64,000 bases of DNA from Microlunatus parietis (GTDB lineage Bacteria > Actinomycetota > Actinomycetes > Propionibacteriales > Propionibacteriaceae): positions 6,262,001-6,326,000 of the forward strand of contig NZ_JACCBU010000001.1 in the NCBI RefSeq assembly GCF_013407955.1. The letters are read 5' to 3'. The notes beneath the pieces were generated by a model. It was not told the origin of the DNA and ran no database searches. It was given only the letters and a program-made list of their open reading frames with translations. This document shows positions 9,701 through 16,541 of this stretch, one piece after another. Within the stretch, counting starts at the first letter, position 1, and each line of letters begins with the position of its first letter. The position numbers were made by a program, and so were the translations under genes.

Positions 9701-10026
9701 TGTCGGCCGCGGCGCAGGCGCTGCGGATCGGGCCGGTCGTCGGCATCCGGTCCTGGGGCGGCGTCGTCGGCATCGACGGCCGGTTCTCTCTGGTGGACGG
9801 CACCGGGGTGACCCAGCCGCGGTACGCGTTCTGGCTCGAGGGTTACGGCTGGGGTGTGGAGAACCACGGCATCGATCCCGACGTCGAGGTCCCGATCACC
9901 CCGGCCCAGTGGGACGGCCCCGCCGACCCGCAGCTGGACCGGGCGATCGAGGAGGCGGAGCGGCTGCTGGCCGAACGGCCGGCGGCGGCCCCGCCGCAGC
10001 CGGAGCCGCCGCGGGCCGCCCGCTGA
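6748..10026 (+). CDS. Tricorn protease homologue (S41 family)
   Basis: Large cytosolic serine protease that in archaea degrades peptides released by the proteasome; bacterial homologues are known in actinomycetes. It has 1092 residues, the usual size. The N-terminal two thirds are WD40-like beta-propeller repeats (FSPDGRRVAWASARDGGWEV and similar). A C1 helical region follows, then a PDZ domain (GAEPGDRIVAVDGRPVD) and the S41 core. Catalytic residues align with Thermoplasma tricorn: His758 in ELNTSHAYV, Ser980-Asp981 in NEFAGSDGD, Glu1038 in VENHGIDPD; the 58-residue Ser-Glu spacing is identical. An Asp/Glu/Lys-rich insert lies near residues 540-570. It heads a three-gene unit with a DUF3592 protein and a phosphatase. 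Confidence 0.93.
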   Translation: MTAGYFRFPDVNDDQLVFCAGDDLWLAPLAGGRAARLTADAAPVRHPRFSPDGRRVAWASARDGGWEVRLVDLESGAVQRLTYWGSDQTTVIGWRDDETVLVVSSAGEINLRHTTVRAVGVDGRSERLGFGPTSMLAVHESGAVALATRYSRPAEYWKRYRGGTASRLWLDPAGDGDWRRLLPDVEASLTSPLWYGDRLVFASDLEADLPGNPDGQANLYSVSAEGDDLTRHTQHTVRHGYVRDPASDGRTVVYHAHGALYRMSGLNTDPEPIELTLGTALAGRQPRALEPSEQLTQIRPDRAGNGSVLEWRGNAFYLTHREGPARALAADSGVRIREPRVLGDTGRAAYVTDADGEDAIEIRATDALTPPRRIAGGRLGRVLALEPDPAGARLAAVSHDGRVSLVDVESGEIRELGRSVNGEATGLAFSPDGRYLVWSEPNPTHRYLRLADLAAAPGTEPVQLTSGRFSDSSPSFTADGKYLAFLSARTFDPRYDSHTFDLGFASAVRPYLVPLAATTEAPFGPSADGWPVAPADPKAEGKEGSDAKGDDPAEPGAKDAGVGVKPTDEVAVDGFEHRMLPFPVPAGGYRELNATKAGVAWIREIDRGVLGSARADVPGDGPGDALEVYLLAERKLETLADPVDDYQVSGDGTRLVVRSGAEVKVVPAERPIKEDDDPAAVTVDLSRLRFELDPVAEWRQMFDEQGRLMRDHFWREDLDGVDWSAVLDRYRPIVDRLGSHDDLVDLLWETVGELNTSHAYVMPASRPDREEKRVGLLGADLAPADDGWEITAILPGETSDPEARSPLRAAGVGAEPGDRIVAVDGRPVDPRFGPTASLAGAAGQPVELTLRRPGGDQDRRVVVRPLESEEPIRYQAWVASRSAYVREATNGRFGYLHIPDMASPGWAQLHRDIDLATRAEGLIVDVRYNRGGHTSQLVIERLARRVIGWDVARQIRTAEEYPSQAPRGPVIFVTNEFAGSDGDIVSAAAQALRIGPVVGIRSWGGVVGIDGRFSLVDGTGVTQPRYAFWLEGYGWGVENHGIDPDVEVPITPAQWDGPADPQLDRAIEEAERLLAERPAAAPPQPEPPRAAR

Positions 10027-10031
10027 CGCCG

Positions 10032-10466
10032 ATGCCACCGCAACTGCTGGGGATCGTGATCTTCGGGACGATCTCGTTGATCTTGATCGGGATCGTGGTC
10101 GTCCTGGTCTGGCGGATCCTGCTGCTCCGCCGGACCGGACACCGGGTCACCGGGCAGTGCATCAACGTGTACTGGGAGCCGCATCCGCTGGACCGGAGTT
10201 GGATCCTTCCGCGGAAGCTGTGGTTCGCCACGGTCTCCTACTCGGCGCCGGGCGGCGATCGGTACCGGCTCCAGGTGCAGACCCGGCGGTACACGCTCGG
10301 CGAGCGGATCCCGGTGCTGGTGCCGCGGGGGCACCCGGATCGGGCCCGGGTGGATTCGGCATGGCAGCTGTGGTGGGCACCGGCCATGGTCGGGTTCATC
10401 GCGGTCGTGTTCGTGCTCGCGACCGTGATGGTGGCCAGCACACCGCCGGCGATCGACGTACGCTGA
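10032..10466 (+). CDS. DUF3592-like two-pass membrane protein
   Basis: 144 residues starting 5 bp after the tricorn stop, so co-transcribed. One hydrophobic helix at the N-terminus (LLGIVIFGTISLILIGIVVV) and one at the C-terminus (MVGFIAVVFVLATVMVA) bracket a soluble middle with strands (TGHRVTGQCINVYW, KLWFATVSYS, IPVLVPRGHPDRAR), the pattern of DUF3592 proteins. Function unknown. Only 5 bp separates its stop from the phosphatase start, suggesting translational coupling through the unit. Confidence 0.75.
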   Translation: MPPQLLGIVIFGTISLILIGIVVVLVWRILLLRRTGHRVTGQCINVYWEPHPLDRSWILPRKLWFATVSYSAPGGDRYRLQVQTRRYTLGERIPVLVPRGHPDRARVDSAWQLWWAPAMVGFIAVVFVLATVMVASTPPAIDVR

Positions 10467-10471
10467 CCTCG

Positions 10472-11209
10472 ATGACTGCCACCGGGGAACTCGACGAGAC
10501 GTACCGTCCGCTGCATCTCGACTGGCCGTCGTGCCTGAACGCCCGCGACCTGGGCGGGATGCCGATCAAGGGCGGCGGCCGGATCCGTACCGGCGCCTTG
10601 ATCAGGACCGACGGTCACCACAAGCTGACCGAGCAGGGCGTCGCCGCGGTGCGGGACTACGGCGTGGCGCGGATCATCGACCTGCGCCGGCAACGCGAAC
10701 TGGACCGGGAGCCGAGCCCGTTCTTCGGCGATCCGCTCTACCTGCACCACCCGGTGCAGAATCCGGCCGATCCCGATCATGAATGGATGACGCTGGCCGA
10801 GATCTACATCGCGATGCTCGACCTGCGGCCCGACCTCTACGCGGCCGCGGTGGCCGCCGTCGCCGACGCGCCGCCGGGCGGGGTCGTCGTGCACTGCGCC
10901 GGCGGGAAGGACCGGACCGGGATCACCGTCGCGCTGTCGCTCGCCGTCGCCGGTGTCGAGCCCGCCGTGATCGCCGCCGACTACGCGCTCACCCAGGCCC
11001 GGCTGGCCGAGGAGGCCGCGGCCCATGTGGCGGGCATCGCCGATCCGCGCGAACGCGAGATCGTCGCCGGTCTGGTGCCGACGCCGCCGGAGAACATGAT
11101 CAAGGTGCTGGACCACCTGACCGCCAAGTACGGCAGCGTGGACGGGTTCCTCGAGGCCGGCGGCCTGACGGCCGACCAACGGTCCGCACTCCGCGCCCGG
11201 CTGGTCTGA
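10472..11209 (+). CDS. Tyrosine-protein phosphatase, PtpB/DUF442-like family
   Basis: 245 residues. The phosphatase signature is HCAGGKDRTG with nucleophile Cys142 and phosphate-binding Arg148 (CX5R). The N-terminal NARDLGGMPI and GALIRTD segments are those of the MptpB-like family, whose members dephosphorylate protein tyrosine/serine or phosphoinositides. The Lys between the glycines and Asp (GKD) matches the atypical P-loop of that lipid-active group. No signal peptide is visible. It is the last gene of the tricorn unit; a tandem repeat and a strong hairpin follow. Confidence 0.9.
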   Translation: MTATGELDETYRPLHLDWPSCLNARDLGGMPIKGGGRIRTGALIRTDGHHKLTEQGVAAVRDYGVARIIDLRRQRELDREPSPFFGDPLYLHHPVQNPADPDHEWMTLAEIYIAMLDLRPDLYAAAVAAVADAPPGGVVVHCAGGKDRTGITVALSLAVAGVEPAVIAADYALTQARLAEEAAAHVAGIADPREREIVAGLVPTPPENMIKVLDHLTAKYGSVDGFLEAGGLTADQRSALRARLV

Positions 11210-11210
11210 G

Positions 11211-11261
11211 GATGATCTTGCTCCGGCGTTGATCTTGGTCCGGCGATGATCTTGGTCCGGT
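11211..11261. repeat. Three tandem 17-bp repeats
   Basis: Copies at 11211-11227, 11228-11244 and 11245-11261 share the unit GTTGATCTTGGTCCGGC with one or two differences each. They begin right after the phosphatase stop codon and precede the terminator hairpin. The unit contains TGATCTTG, a word also frequent elsewhere in the window. Confidence 0.8.
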
Positions 11262-11278
11262 CGCCGGTCCGAACGACA

Positions 11279-11307
11279 ACGCGCCGGCGGGAAACCCGCC
11301 GGCGCGT
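11279..11307. terminator. Bidirectional terminator-like hairpin
   Basis: Perfect 13-bp stem, arms 11279-11291 and 11295-11307, with an AAA loop, between the convergent phosphatase and repeat-protein genes. No U-tract is needed or seen; the position and stability suggest it ends transcription from both sides. Confidence 0.75.
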
Positions 11308-11324
11308 CGTGTCCCGACCTCAGG

Positions 11325-12521
11325 TCACCGCTGGGCGCGGACGAAGCCGGCGGCCTGCGCCGCCTCCTCGCTGTTGAACCACACCTCGGCGATGGTCCGG
11401 TTGTAGCCGGCAGCCTCGGGCAGGTGGTACTTCATCGAGCGTTCGTTGCCCTTGATCGTGAAGCCGGCCGGCGGCTCGGCCCCGACGTAGACGCCCTCGC
11501 CGTTGTACTTGGCGCGGAGCGCGGCGTCGGGGTCCGACTCCGTGCCCGGCTCGCTCGCCGGCTCGCCCGCGTCGGACTCCTCGGTCACGTCGGCGGGCTC
11601 GGCCGAGGAGGCGGCGTAGTCGGGGTCGCCCGGCTCGGCAAGCTCGGGGGAGGTGCTGTCGGCCGTGATGCTGTCGGTCGCGGGGACGTCGGCCGGCTCG
11701 TCGGTGACCGCGGCGATCTCCTCGGTCGGCGAGTCGTCGGCAACCCCCACCGGGCCGGTCCCGTTCACCGGCGCCGTGTCGGCGGCGGGACGATGCCCGT
11801 TGGCCGCGGTACCGGCCGGCTCCGACCACGGCGAGCTCGGCGTCGGCGGCGTCGGTGCGTACGGAGCCGACGGCCGGGCGGCCTGCCAGCCCTGGTCCGA
11901 GCTGCCGAGCAGCTTCTTCACCACGACCGCAGCGACCCCGGCGACGACCGCGACGATCGCGATCCGCTTGATCCAGCGGCCCTTCTTCTTCGACTTCTGT
12001 TCCTTGATCGGCTCCAGCTCACCCTTGGCGGCCTCCACCACGGCCCGGCCCCGCTTGCCGGCCTCGACGACCACCTGGCTGCCGGCGGCGGCGTTCAGCG
12101 CCTCGGTCAGCTTCGGCAGCAGCTCCTCGTTCATCCGCAGTCGGGCGGCCTCAACGGCCGGTGAGACCCGCTCCAGCGCCTCGTCGAGCCGCGGGCCGAA
12201 CTTCTCCACAGCGTCATGCGCGGCCTTGGCCCCGCGCTTCCTGGCTTCCGCAGCGTACGGTCCGACACGTTCGACAGCCTGCTCCACGTACGGATTGACC
12301 CGCTCGAATGCCGACTGGGCGAGGGGCGTCACCCGTTCGGCGGCAGACTGGGCCAGCGGCCCAACCCTGTCTGCGGCTGACTGCGCGAGCGGCCCTACTC
12401 GATCGGCTGCGGTGTGGACCAGCGGTCCAAGTCGGTCAGCGGCCGCGTGAATCGCATCGTCGGCGGCTGGTGCAACCAGCTTTCGGGCGGCTTCCACGCG
12501 GTCGGAATTCTTGCGCTTCAC
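11325..12521 (-). CDS. Repeat-rich single-pass protein with C-terminal sunset-type domain (DUF5324-like)
   Basis: 398 residues from GTG 12521, preceded by GGAGG. Residues 15-95 hold seven or more 11- to 13-residue repeats of the type AADRVGPLAQS, predicted amphipathic helices. A further helical region follows, then a Lys-rich stretch and one transmembrane helix (IAIVAVVAGVAAVVVKK, about residue 195), a long acidic disordered linker, and a C-terminal globular motif (FTIKGNERSMKYHLPE ... IAEVWFNSEEAAQAAGF). That motif resembles the sunset domain seen at the end of actinobacterial channel-accessory proteins. The overall layout suggests a cytosolic coiled scaffold tethered to the membrane; the function is unknown. 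Confidence 0.75.
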   Translation of the reverse strand: MKRKNSDRVEAARKLVAPAADDAIHAAADRLGPLVHTAADRVGPLAQSAADRVGPLAQSAAERVTPLAQSAFERVNPYVEQAVERVGPYAAEARKRGAKAAHDAVEKFGPRLDEALERVSPAVEAARLRMNEELLPKLTEALNAAAGSQVVVEAGKRGRAVVEAAKGELEPIKEQKSKKKGRWIKRIAIVAVVAGVAAVVVKKLLGSSDQGWQAARPSAPYAPTPPTPSSPWSEPAGTAANGHRPAADTAPVNGTGPVGVADDSPTEEIAAVTDEPADVPATDSITADSTSPELAEPGDPDYAASSAEPADVTEESDAGEPASEPGTESDPDAALRAKYNGEGVYVGAEPPAGFTIKGNERSMKYHLPEAAGYNRTIAEVWFNSEEAAQAAGFVRAQR

Positions 12522-12688
12522 GATTCCTCCGTTGGGTCACCTACAGCTCCTGTCCGGAGCATCTCTACACCGTACCGTTACCCACTGGCCGGTGGTCAGA
12601 ACCCGGCGGGGTGAGCTGAGCGCTTGGCCTGGCATGACAGGATGGCGCACGCGACATCAGACGACGACCAGACGAAGGGGGCCATTCC

Positions 12689-13213
12689 GTGCCGCAGCAG
12701 ACCGCCATCCTGCACACCAATCACGGCGACATCACGCTGAACCTGTTCGGGAACCACGCGCCGAAGACCGTGCAGAACTTCGTGGGCCTTTCCAACGGGA
12801 CCCAGGAGTACGTCGACCCGGAGTCCGGGCAGAAGACGACCGGCCGCTACTACGACGGCCTGACCTTCCACCGGGTCATCGACGGCTTCATGATCCAGGG
12901 CGGCTGCCCGCTCGGCACCGGCACCGGCGGCCCCGGGTACGAGTTCGGCGACGAGATCCACCCGGAGCTGCAGTTCAACCGGCCGTACCTGCTCGCGATG
13001 GCCAACCGCGGCCCCGGCACCAACGGCTCCCAGTTCTTCATCACCACCGGGCCGCAGTCCCACCTGAACCGCAAGCACACGATCTTCGGCGAGGTCGCCG
13101 ACCAGGCCGGCCGCGACGTGGTCGACGCGATCGGCAAGGTGCCGACCGGCCGGATGGATCGCCCGGTCGAGCCGGTCGTGATCCAGTCGGTCGAGATCAG
13201 CGGCGGCGAGTAG
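12689..13213 (+). CDS. ppiA: Peptidyl-prolyl cis-trans isomerase, cyclophilin type
   Basis: 174-residue cytosolic cyclophilin that catalyses proline isomerisation during folding. Conserved active-site strings are FHRVIDGFMIQGG (catalytic Arg in FHR) and MANRGPGTNGSQFFIT; the C-terminal segment HTIFGEV is also canonical. No signal peptide. The start is GTG 12689 after AAGGGGG. It is divergent from the repeat protein and 9 bp upstream of the rhomboid-like gene, a pairing common in actinomycetes. Confidence 0.95.
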   Translation: MPQQTAILHTNHGDITLNLFGNHAPKTVQNFVGLSNGTQEYVDPESGQKTTGRYYDGLTFHRVIDGFMIQGGCPLGTGTGGPGYEFGDEIHPELQFNRPYLLAMANRGPGTNGSQFFITTGPQSHLNRKHTIFGEVADQAGRDVVDAIGKVPTGRMDRPVEPVVIQSVEISGGE

Positions 13214-13222
13214 GACCGATAG

Positions 13223-14080
13223 GTGGCCGGACCCGACTTCACCGCGCCGGCCGATCCGGTCTGCTATCGACACCCGGACCGGCCGACCGGCATTCGCTGC
13301 CAGCGCTGCAGGAAGCCGATCTGCGGCGAGTGCATGAACACCGCGTCGGTCGGCTTCCAGTGCCCGCGCTGCGTCAGCGCCGGGCAGCAGACGACCCGCA
13401 CGCCGCGTTCGCTGTTCGGTGCCAATCTGCGGGCCGGCGGCGGCATCGTCACCAAGGTGCTGATGGGCATCCTGGTCGCGACCTTCCTGCTCGACCTGCC
13501 GACCGGCGGGCTGGTGTCGGCCGTTCTCGAGATGGCCGGCTACTACATCGAGACGGGCCAGTTCTGGCGGCTGCTGACGTACGGGCTGATCACCACGGGA
13601 TCCGGATCGTTCTTCGCGATCCTCGGCCTGCTGATGAACCTGCTGGTGCTCTGGATGGCCGGCCGCAGCCTGGAATCGGAGCTCGGCTCGGTCCGGTTCG
13701 CGGCGCTCTACCTGATCGCCGGGCTGGGCGGGGCGACCGTGTTGTTCCTGGTCGCACCGACCAACTACGGGTTCGCCGGATCGACCACGGCGCTGGTCGG
13801 CCTGCTCGGCGCGAACGCGATCTTCAAACGGCGGACCGGCGAGGACATCCGGCCCGACATCACCCTGCTCGTCCTGCTGGTGCTGCTCAACATCCTGGCC
13901 GCGTTCAACTCGCTCGGCTGGATCGGCCTGATCGGCGGGATCGTGGTCGGAGCGATCGCCGGCGCCACGATCGCCTACGCGCCGCGGGACCGGCGCGGGA
14001 CCTGGGAGGCCGTCGGTCTTGCCAGTGTCGCGGCCGCCTGCCTGGTGGCGATCGCGGCGAAGCTCGTCCTGTTCAGCTGA
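13223..14080 (+). CDS. Rhomboid-family membrane protein with N-terminal zinc finger; catalytic His not seen
   Basis: 285 residues. Residues 13-50 form a B-box-like zinc-binding region (CYRHPDRPTGIRCQRC, CGECM, CPRC). Six to seven transmembrane helices follow with rhomboid landmarks: GLLMNLLVLWMAGRSLESEL (the helix 2 Asn and Glu-rich turn), and FAGSTTALVGLLG with Ser187 in the nucleophile position. The helix 6 segment reads NSLGWIGLIGGIVVGAI, where active rhomboid proteases have a His before GG; no His is there. It may therefore be a pseudoprotease that binds membrane proteins without cutting them. It overlaps the convergent gene by 8 bp. Confidence 0.85.
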   Translation: MAGPDFTAPADPVCYRHPDRPTGIRCQRCRKPICGECMNTASVGFQCPRCVSAGQQTTRTPRSLFGANLRAGGGIVTKVLMGILVATFLLDLPTGGLVSAVLEMAGYYIETGQFWRLLTYGLITTGSGSFFAILGLLMNLLVLWMAGRSLESELGSVRFAALYLIAGLGGATVLFLVAPTNYGFAGSTTALVGLLGANAIFKRRTGEDIRPDITLLVLLVLLNILAAFNSLGWIGLIGGIVVGAIAGATIAYAPRDRRGTWEAVGLASVAAACLVAIAAKLVLFS

Positions 14081-14791
14081 GCGGGAGCTTGATCGAGACC
14101 GATTCCGGTCCGTCGAAGCCGTGCCGGAAGACGGTGCCGAAGCTCAGCTCGGCCTCGTCCGCGCCGGCCGGTAGCGGTGACGTGAAGACGATCACGCCGT
14201 TGACCGTCGCTCCCACCGGTACGGTCTCGCTCCAGCGGCTGCGCAGCGGCAGTGAGCTCGCCTCGGCCGTCGTGTCGCGGCGGTCAGCAGGCAGTTCCGG
14301 TAGAGCGGCAGGTCCACCGTGTTGTCGGTGCGGTTCGTCACGGCCAGCCGGACCCGGGTGAAGTCGCGGGTGACGACGACCTCCCGTACCTGGAACCGGA
14401 GCCCGGACCGGTTGACGGCGACCGGTTCGTCGAGTCGGTTCACGCCGTCCTGGGTCGCGGTCAGGAGCTGGAAACCGGTCCGAAGCCCCAGCCCGACCAC
14501 CACCCCGGTGCCGGCCAGCAGCACCAGGACCAGGACCGCGACGCCCACCGTCCGGCCGCGCCGGACCGGCCGAGCTCCGTGCGGCGGCGGGATCTCGGGC
14601 CGGTTCAGGTCGATGCCGATCTTGATCATGGCGAAGCCGAAGGCGACGACGGCCGGCAGCACCCAGCGCAACAGTCCGGTGTCCGACTCGGTCAGGTAGC
14701 TGGCCAGCGTCACGGCGGTCAGCCCGGCGGCCTCGACGCCCAGGGCGATCAGCACCGCCGGCCAGACCACGACCCGCCGCCCGCCCGCCAT
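14073..14791 (-). pseudogene. Two-helix membrane protein with extracytoplasmic beta domain, frameshifted
   Basis: Reading from ATG 14791, about 170 codons encode two or three hydrophobic segments and an Ig-like beta region (GLRFQVREVVVTRDFTRVRL, NRTDNTVDLPLYRN). The frame then runs into Arg-rich nonsense ending at 14192. The other frame, from about 14282, continues the fold naturally (TTAEASSLPLRSRWSETVP, GVIVFTSPLPAGADEAELSF) to a stop at 14073. Joining them needs one extra base near 14281-14285, for example GCGGAC instead of GCGAC. The intact protein would be about 240 residues. This may be a real mutation or a sequencing error. The start has a TATCCT -10 6 nt upstream (leaderless). Confidence 0.7.
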
Positions 14792-14797
14792 GGCTGG

Positions 14798-14803
14798 AGG
14801 ATA
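14798..14803 (-). promoter_or_regulatory. -10 element for leaderless start at 14791
   Basis: TATCCT on the minus strand, 6 nt before the ATG at 14791. It lies in the 60-bp gap after the upstream gene, so the membrane-protein gene has its own promoter. Confidence 0.5.
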
Positions 14804-14851
14804 GGACCGCCGGAGCGGGCTTCACCAGGGGCGAACGCCACTGTCGAAGGG

Positions 14852-15313
14852 TCAGCCGGCCGGAATCGTGGGTACGTTCAGCGGCTGCATCGGCGGGGTC
14901 AGCCAGAGGGCCAGGATGACGCCGACGGTGACGATCAGGGCGACCACGGCAACAGCGGTGATGATCAACAACACCCGGGTGGGCAGCCACGGCACCGGAT
15001 CCGAGACCGGATCGGATCCCGGCGCCGGAGCCGGGTCGGCCGCCGGCGCTTCGTCCGTGGCGACGGCCGGTCCGCCGAGATCGAGCGGCTCGGCCGCGGA
15101 GGATGGCAGGGCCCGCTGCGGGGTGGGCGGCTGCTGGGACCGGTCCGGCGGCGGGCCGCTCGGCTGCTGGGCCTGCGGTCGGCGGGGCGGCGGCTGCGGC
15201 GGCGGAGGCGGCTGCTGCGGAGGCGGCTGCTGCTGCGGAGGAGGTGCCGGAGGCTGCTGCGGTGCCTGCGGCAGGTCCCAGGACCAGGGCTCCGGCGGCT
15301 GCTGGTTCGCCAT
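14852..15313 (-). CDS. Pro/Gln-rich single-pass membrane protein
   Basis: 153 residues. Residues 1-60 are almost wholly Pro and Gln (long PPQQ tracts from a CTG/CGG-rich DNA repeat), followed by a Pro/Ala/Asp linker and one membrane helix near the C-terminus (VLLIITAVAVVALIVTVGVI). No domain is recognised; this layout is common for actinobacterial membrane anchors with a disordered cytosolic tail. It begins 3 bp after the stop of the upstream Lrp/AsnC-domain gene and so shares its transcript. Confidence 0.7.
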   Translation of the reverse strand: MANQQPPEPWSWDLPQAPQQPPAPPPQQQPPPQQPPPPPQPPPRRPQAQQPSGPPPDRSQQPPTPQRALPSSAAEPLDLGGPAVATDEAPAADPAPAPGSDPVSDPVPWLPTRVLLIITAVAVVALIVTVGVILALWLTPPMQPLNVPTIPAG

Positions 15314-15316
15314 CGC

Positions 15317-15595
15317 TCAGTCGGTGCCCAGCGCGAAGGCCGAATCGAGGTCGTGCTTGGAGTAACTGCGGAAGGCGATGTGGGTCTCCGTGCTCTGGAC
15401 GCCGGGCACCTTGTTCAGCCGGTCGGCGACGACCTGGGCGATCTCGTCGTGGTCGCGGACCCGGACGATCGCGATCAGGTCGATCTGGCCGGTCACCGAG
15501 TAGACCTCGCTGACCCCGTCGAGCGCGGCGAGCTGCTCGGCAACCTCGGGGATCCGGGCCACATCGGCCTTGACGAAGACGATCGCGGTCACCAT
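15317..15595 (-). CDS. Stand-alone Lrp/AsnC ligand-binding (RAM) domain protein
   Basis: 92 residues, only the ligand-binding and oligomerisation half of Lrp/AsnC regulators; there is no DNA-binding helix-turn-helix. The alternating beta-alpha-beta pattern is clear (MVTAIVFVKADVARIPEVAE, VSEVYSVTGQIDLIAIVRV, VPGVQSTETHIAFRSYSK). Such proteins bind amino acids and may modulate full-length regulators. ATG 15595 has a GAGGAGCAG site. It heads the leftward unit with the Pro/Gln-rich protein. In mycobacteria and streptomycetes similar genes also lie near trpD, which supports the annotation. Confidence 0.88.
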   Translation of the reverse strand: MVTAIVFVKADVARIPEVAEQLAALDGVSEVYSVTGQIDLIAIVRVRDHDEIAQVVADRLNKVPGVQSTETHIAFRSYSKHDLDSAFALGTD

Positions 15596-15768
15596 CGGCG
15601 CTGCTCCTCGGGCGAAGTCGACATGGCGCTCAGCCTAGTGGTGCCCGGCCCACCGGGGTGAGCCGCCACGGGCCGGAGAGCGGACGACCCGCGCTCCACA
15701 CGAATGCCACGCGGCAATGGTCGAACCGTGGAGGAAGGACGAGACGCTCACCGGGGCCGCACTCCATC

Positions 15769-15784
15769 TTGAGCGATTGCTCAA
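15769..15784. promoter_or_regulatory. Operator 1, inverted repeat TTGAGCGATTGCTCAA
   Basis: Inverted repeat TTGAGC-GATT-GCTCAA, one of two near-identical sites centred 35 bp apart upstream of the TetR-containing operon. It covers the likely -35 (TTGAGC), with TAGATT at 15794-15799 as the -10. The downstream gene at 17216 encodes the probable repressor. Confidence 0.75.
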
Positions 15785-15803
15785 TACATCTGCTAGATTC
15801 ATC

Positions 15804-15819
15804 TTGAGCGATCGCTCAA
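15804..15819. promoter_or_regulatory. Operator 2, perfect palindrome TTGAGCGATCGCTCAA
   Basis: Perfect 16-bp palindrome between the -10 and the first gene's ribosome binding site (GGGAGGTGG, ATG at 15842). It shares 15 of 16 bases with operator 1. Two sites flanking the -10 suggest repression by a pair of TetR dimers. Confidence 0.8.
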
Positions 15820-15841
15820 GCGGTGCGAACCGGGAGGTGGC

Positions 15842-16539
15842 ATGGCACTCCTCGTCGAAACCGTGATCGCGGCCGATCTCGACCTGCTCTGGCAGCGGAC
15901 CCAACGCCCGGACCAGCACCAGCGCTGGGATCTGCGGTTCGGTTCGATCAGCTACCTGCCGCCCGACGGGCCCGGCACGCCGCAGCGGTTCCGGTACGCG
16001 ACCCGGGTCGCGCCGGGCCTGGTGATCGCCGGCACCGGTGCCACGGCCGCCGACCGGCGGCATCGCGACGGCGGCGCGATCTCCGTGCTCCGGTTCGGCT
16101 CGCCGCACCCGTACTGTCCGATCCGGACCGGCCAGGGTTACTGGCGCTATCGGCCGGACGGCGGCACGGTCCGGTTCCGCACCGGGTACGACTACCAGCC
16201 GCGCTGGGGCCGGCCCGGCCGCTGGGTCGATCGGTTGCTGGTCCGGCCGCTGCTGGCCTGGGCCACGGCCTGGTCGTTCGACCGGCTGCGGCTCTGGTGC
16301 GAGCGCGGGATCGCGCCGGAACGGTCGCTCCGGCAGGCCTGGGCCGAGGTCGCCGTGCGCGCTGCGGCGGTCGCGCTGGCGGTCGGCCTGGTCGTCGCAC
16401 TGCGCTCGCCGTACCCGCTGATCATGGCGGTGGCCGCCGTTGGCCTGCCCTGCTGCCCACCACGCCGGCCGCCCGCCGGTGCCACTACCACGCGGCCGGC
16501 TGTCGCTGCCGCCGAGCCGCCGTACCGACGAAGGAGTGA
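15842..16539 (+). CDS. SRPBCC-superfamily protein, first gene of TetR operon; C-terminus uncertain (possible frameshift)
   Basis: Residues 1-165 from ATG 15842 (GGGAGGTGG site) look like an SRPBCC/START-type lipid- or ligand-binding fold: N-terminal VETVIAADLDLLWQRTQRPD, central FRYATRVAPGLVIAGTG, C-terminal helix around WSFDRLRLWCERG. After the hydrophobic stretch near 16430 all three frames lack stops. Staying in the first frame would run deep into the next gene; a shift to the third frame gives PAARRCHYHAAGCRC and a TGA at 16537-16539 that abuts the next gene's start, as expected in a tight operon. I infer one missing base near 16435, moderately confident. The function is unknown. Confidence 0.62.
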
Positions 16540-16541
16540 AG

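Noticed and set aside
12300..12470. DNA direct repeats resembling a CRISPR or VNTR
   Set aside because: They lie in frame inside the gene at 11325-12521 and encode the AADRVGPLAQS protein repeats.
14192..14300. Programmed -1 frameshift in the 14073-14791 gene
   Set aside because: There is no slippery heptamer at the junction, and two other genes show the same single-base loss, so error or mutation is likelier.
15180..15260. CTG/CGG triplet-rich tract as a regulatory repeat
   Set aside because: It is coding sequence for the Pro/Gln tract of the gene at 14852-15313.
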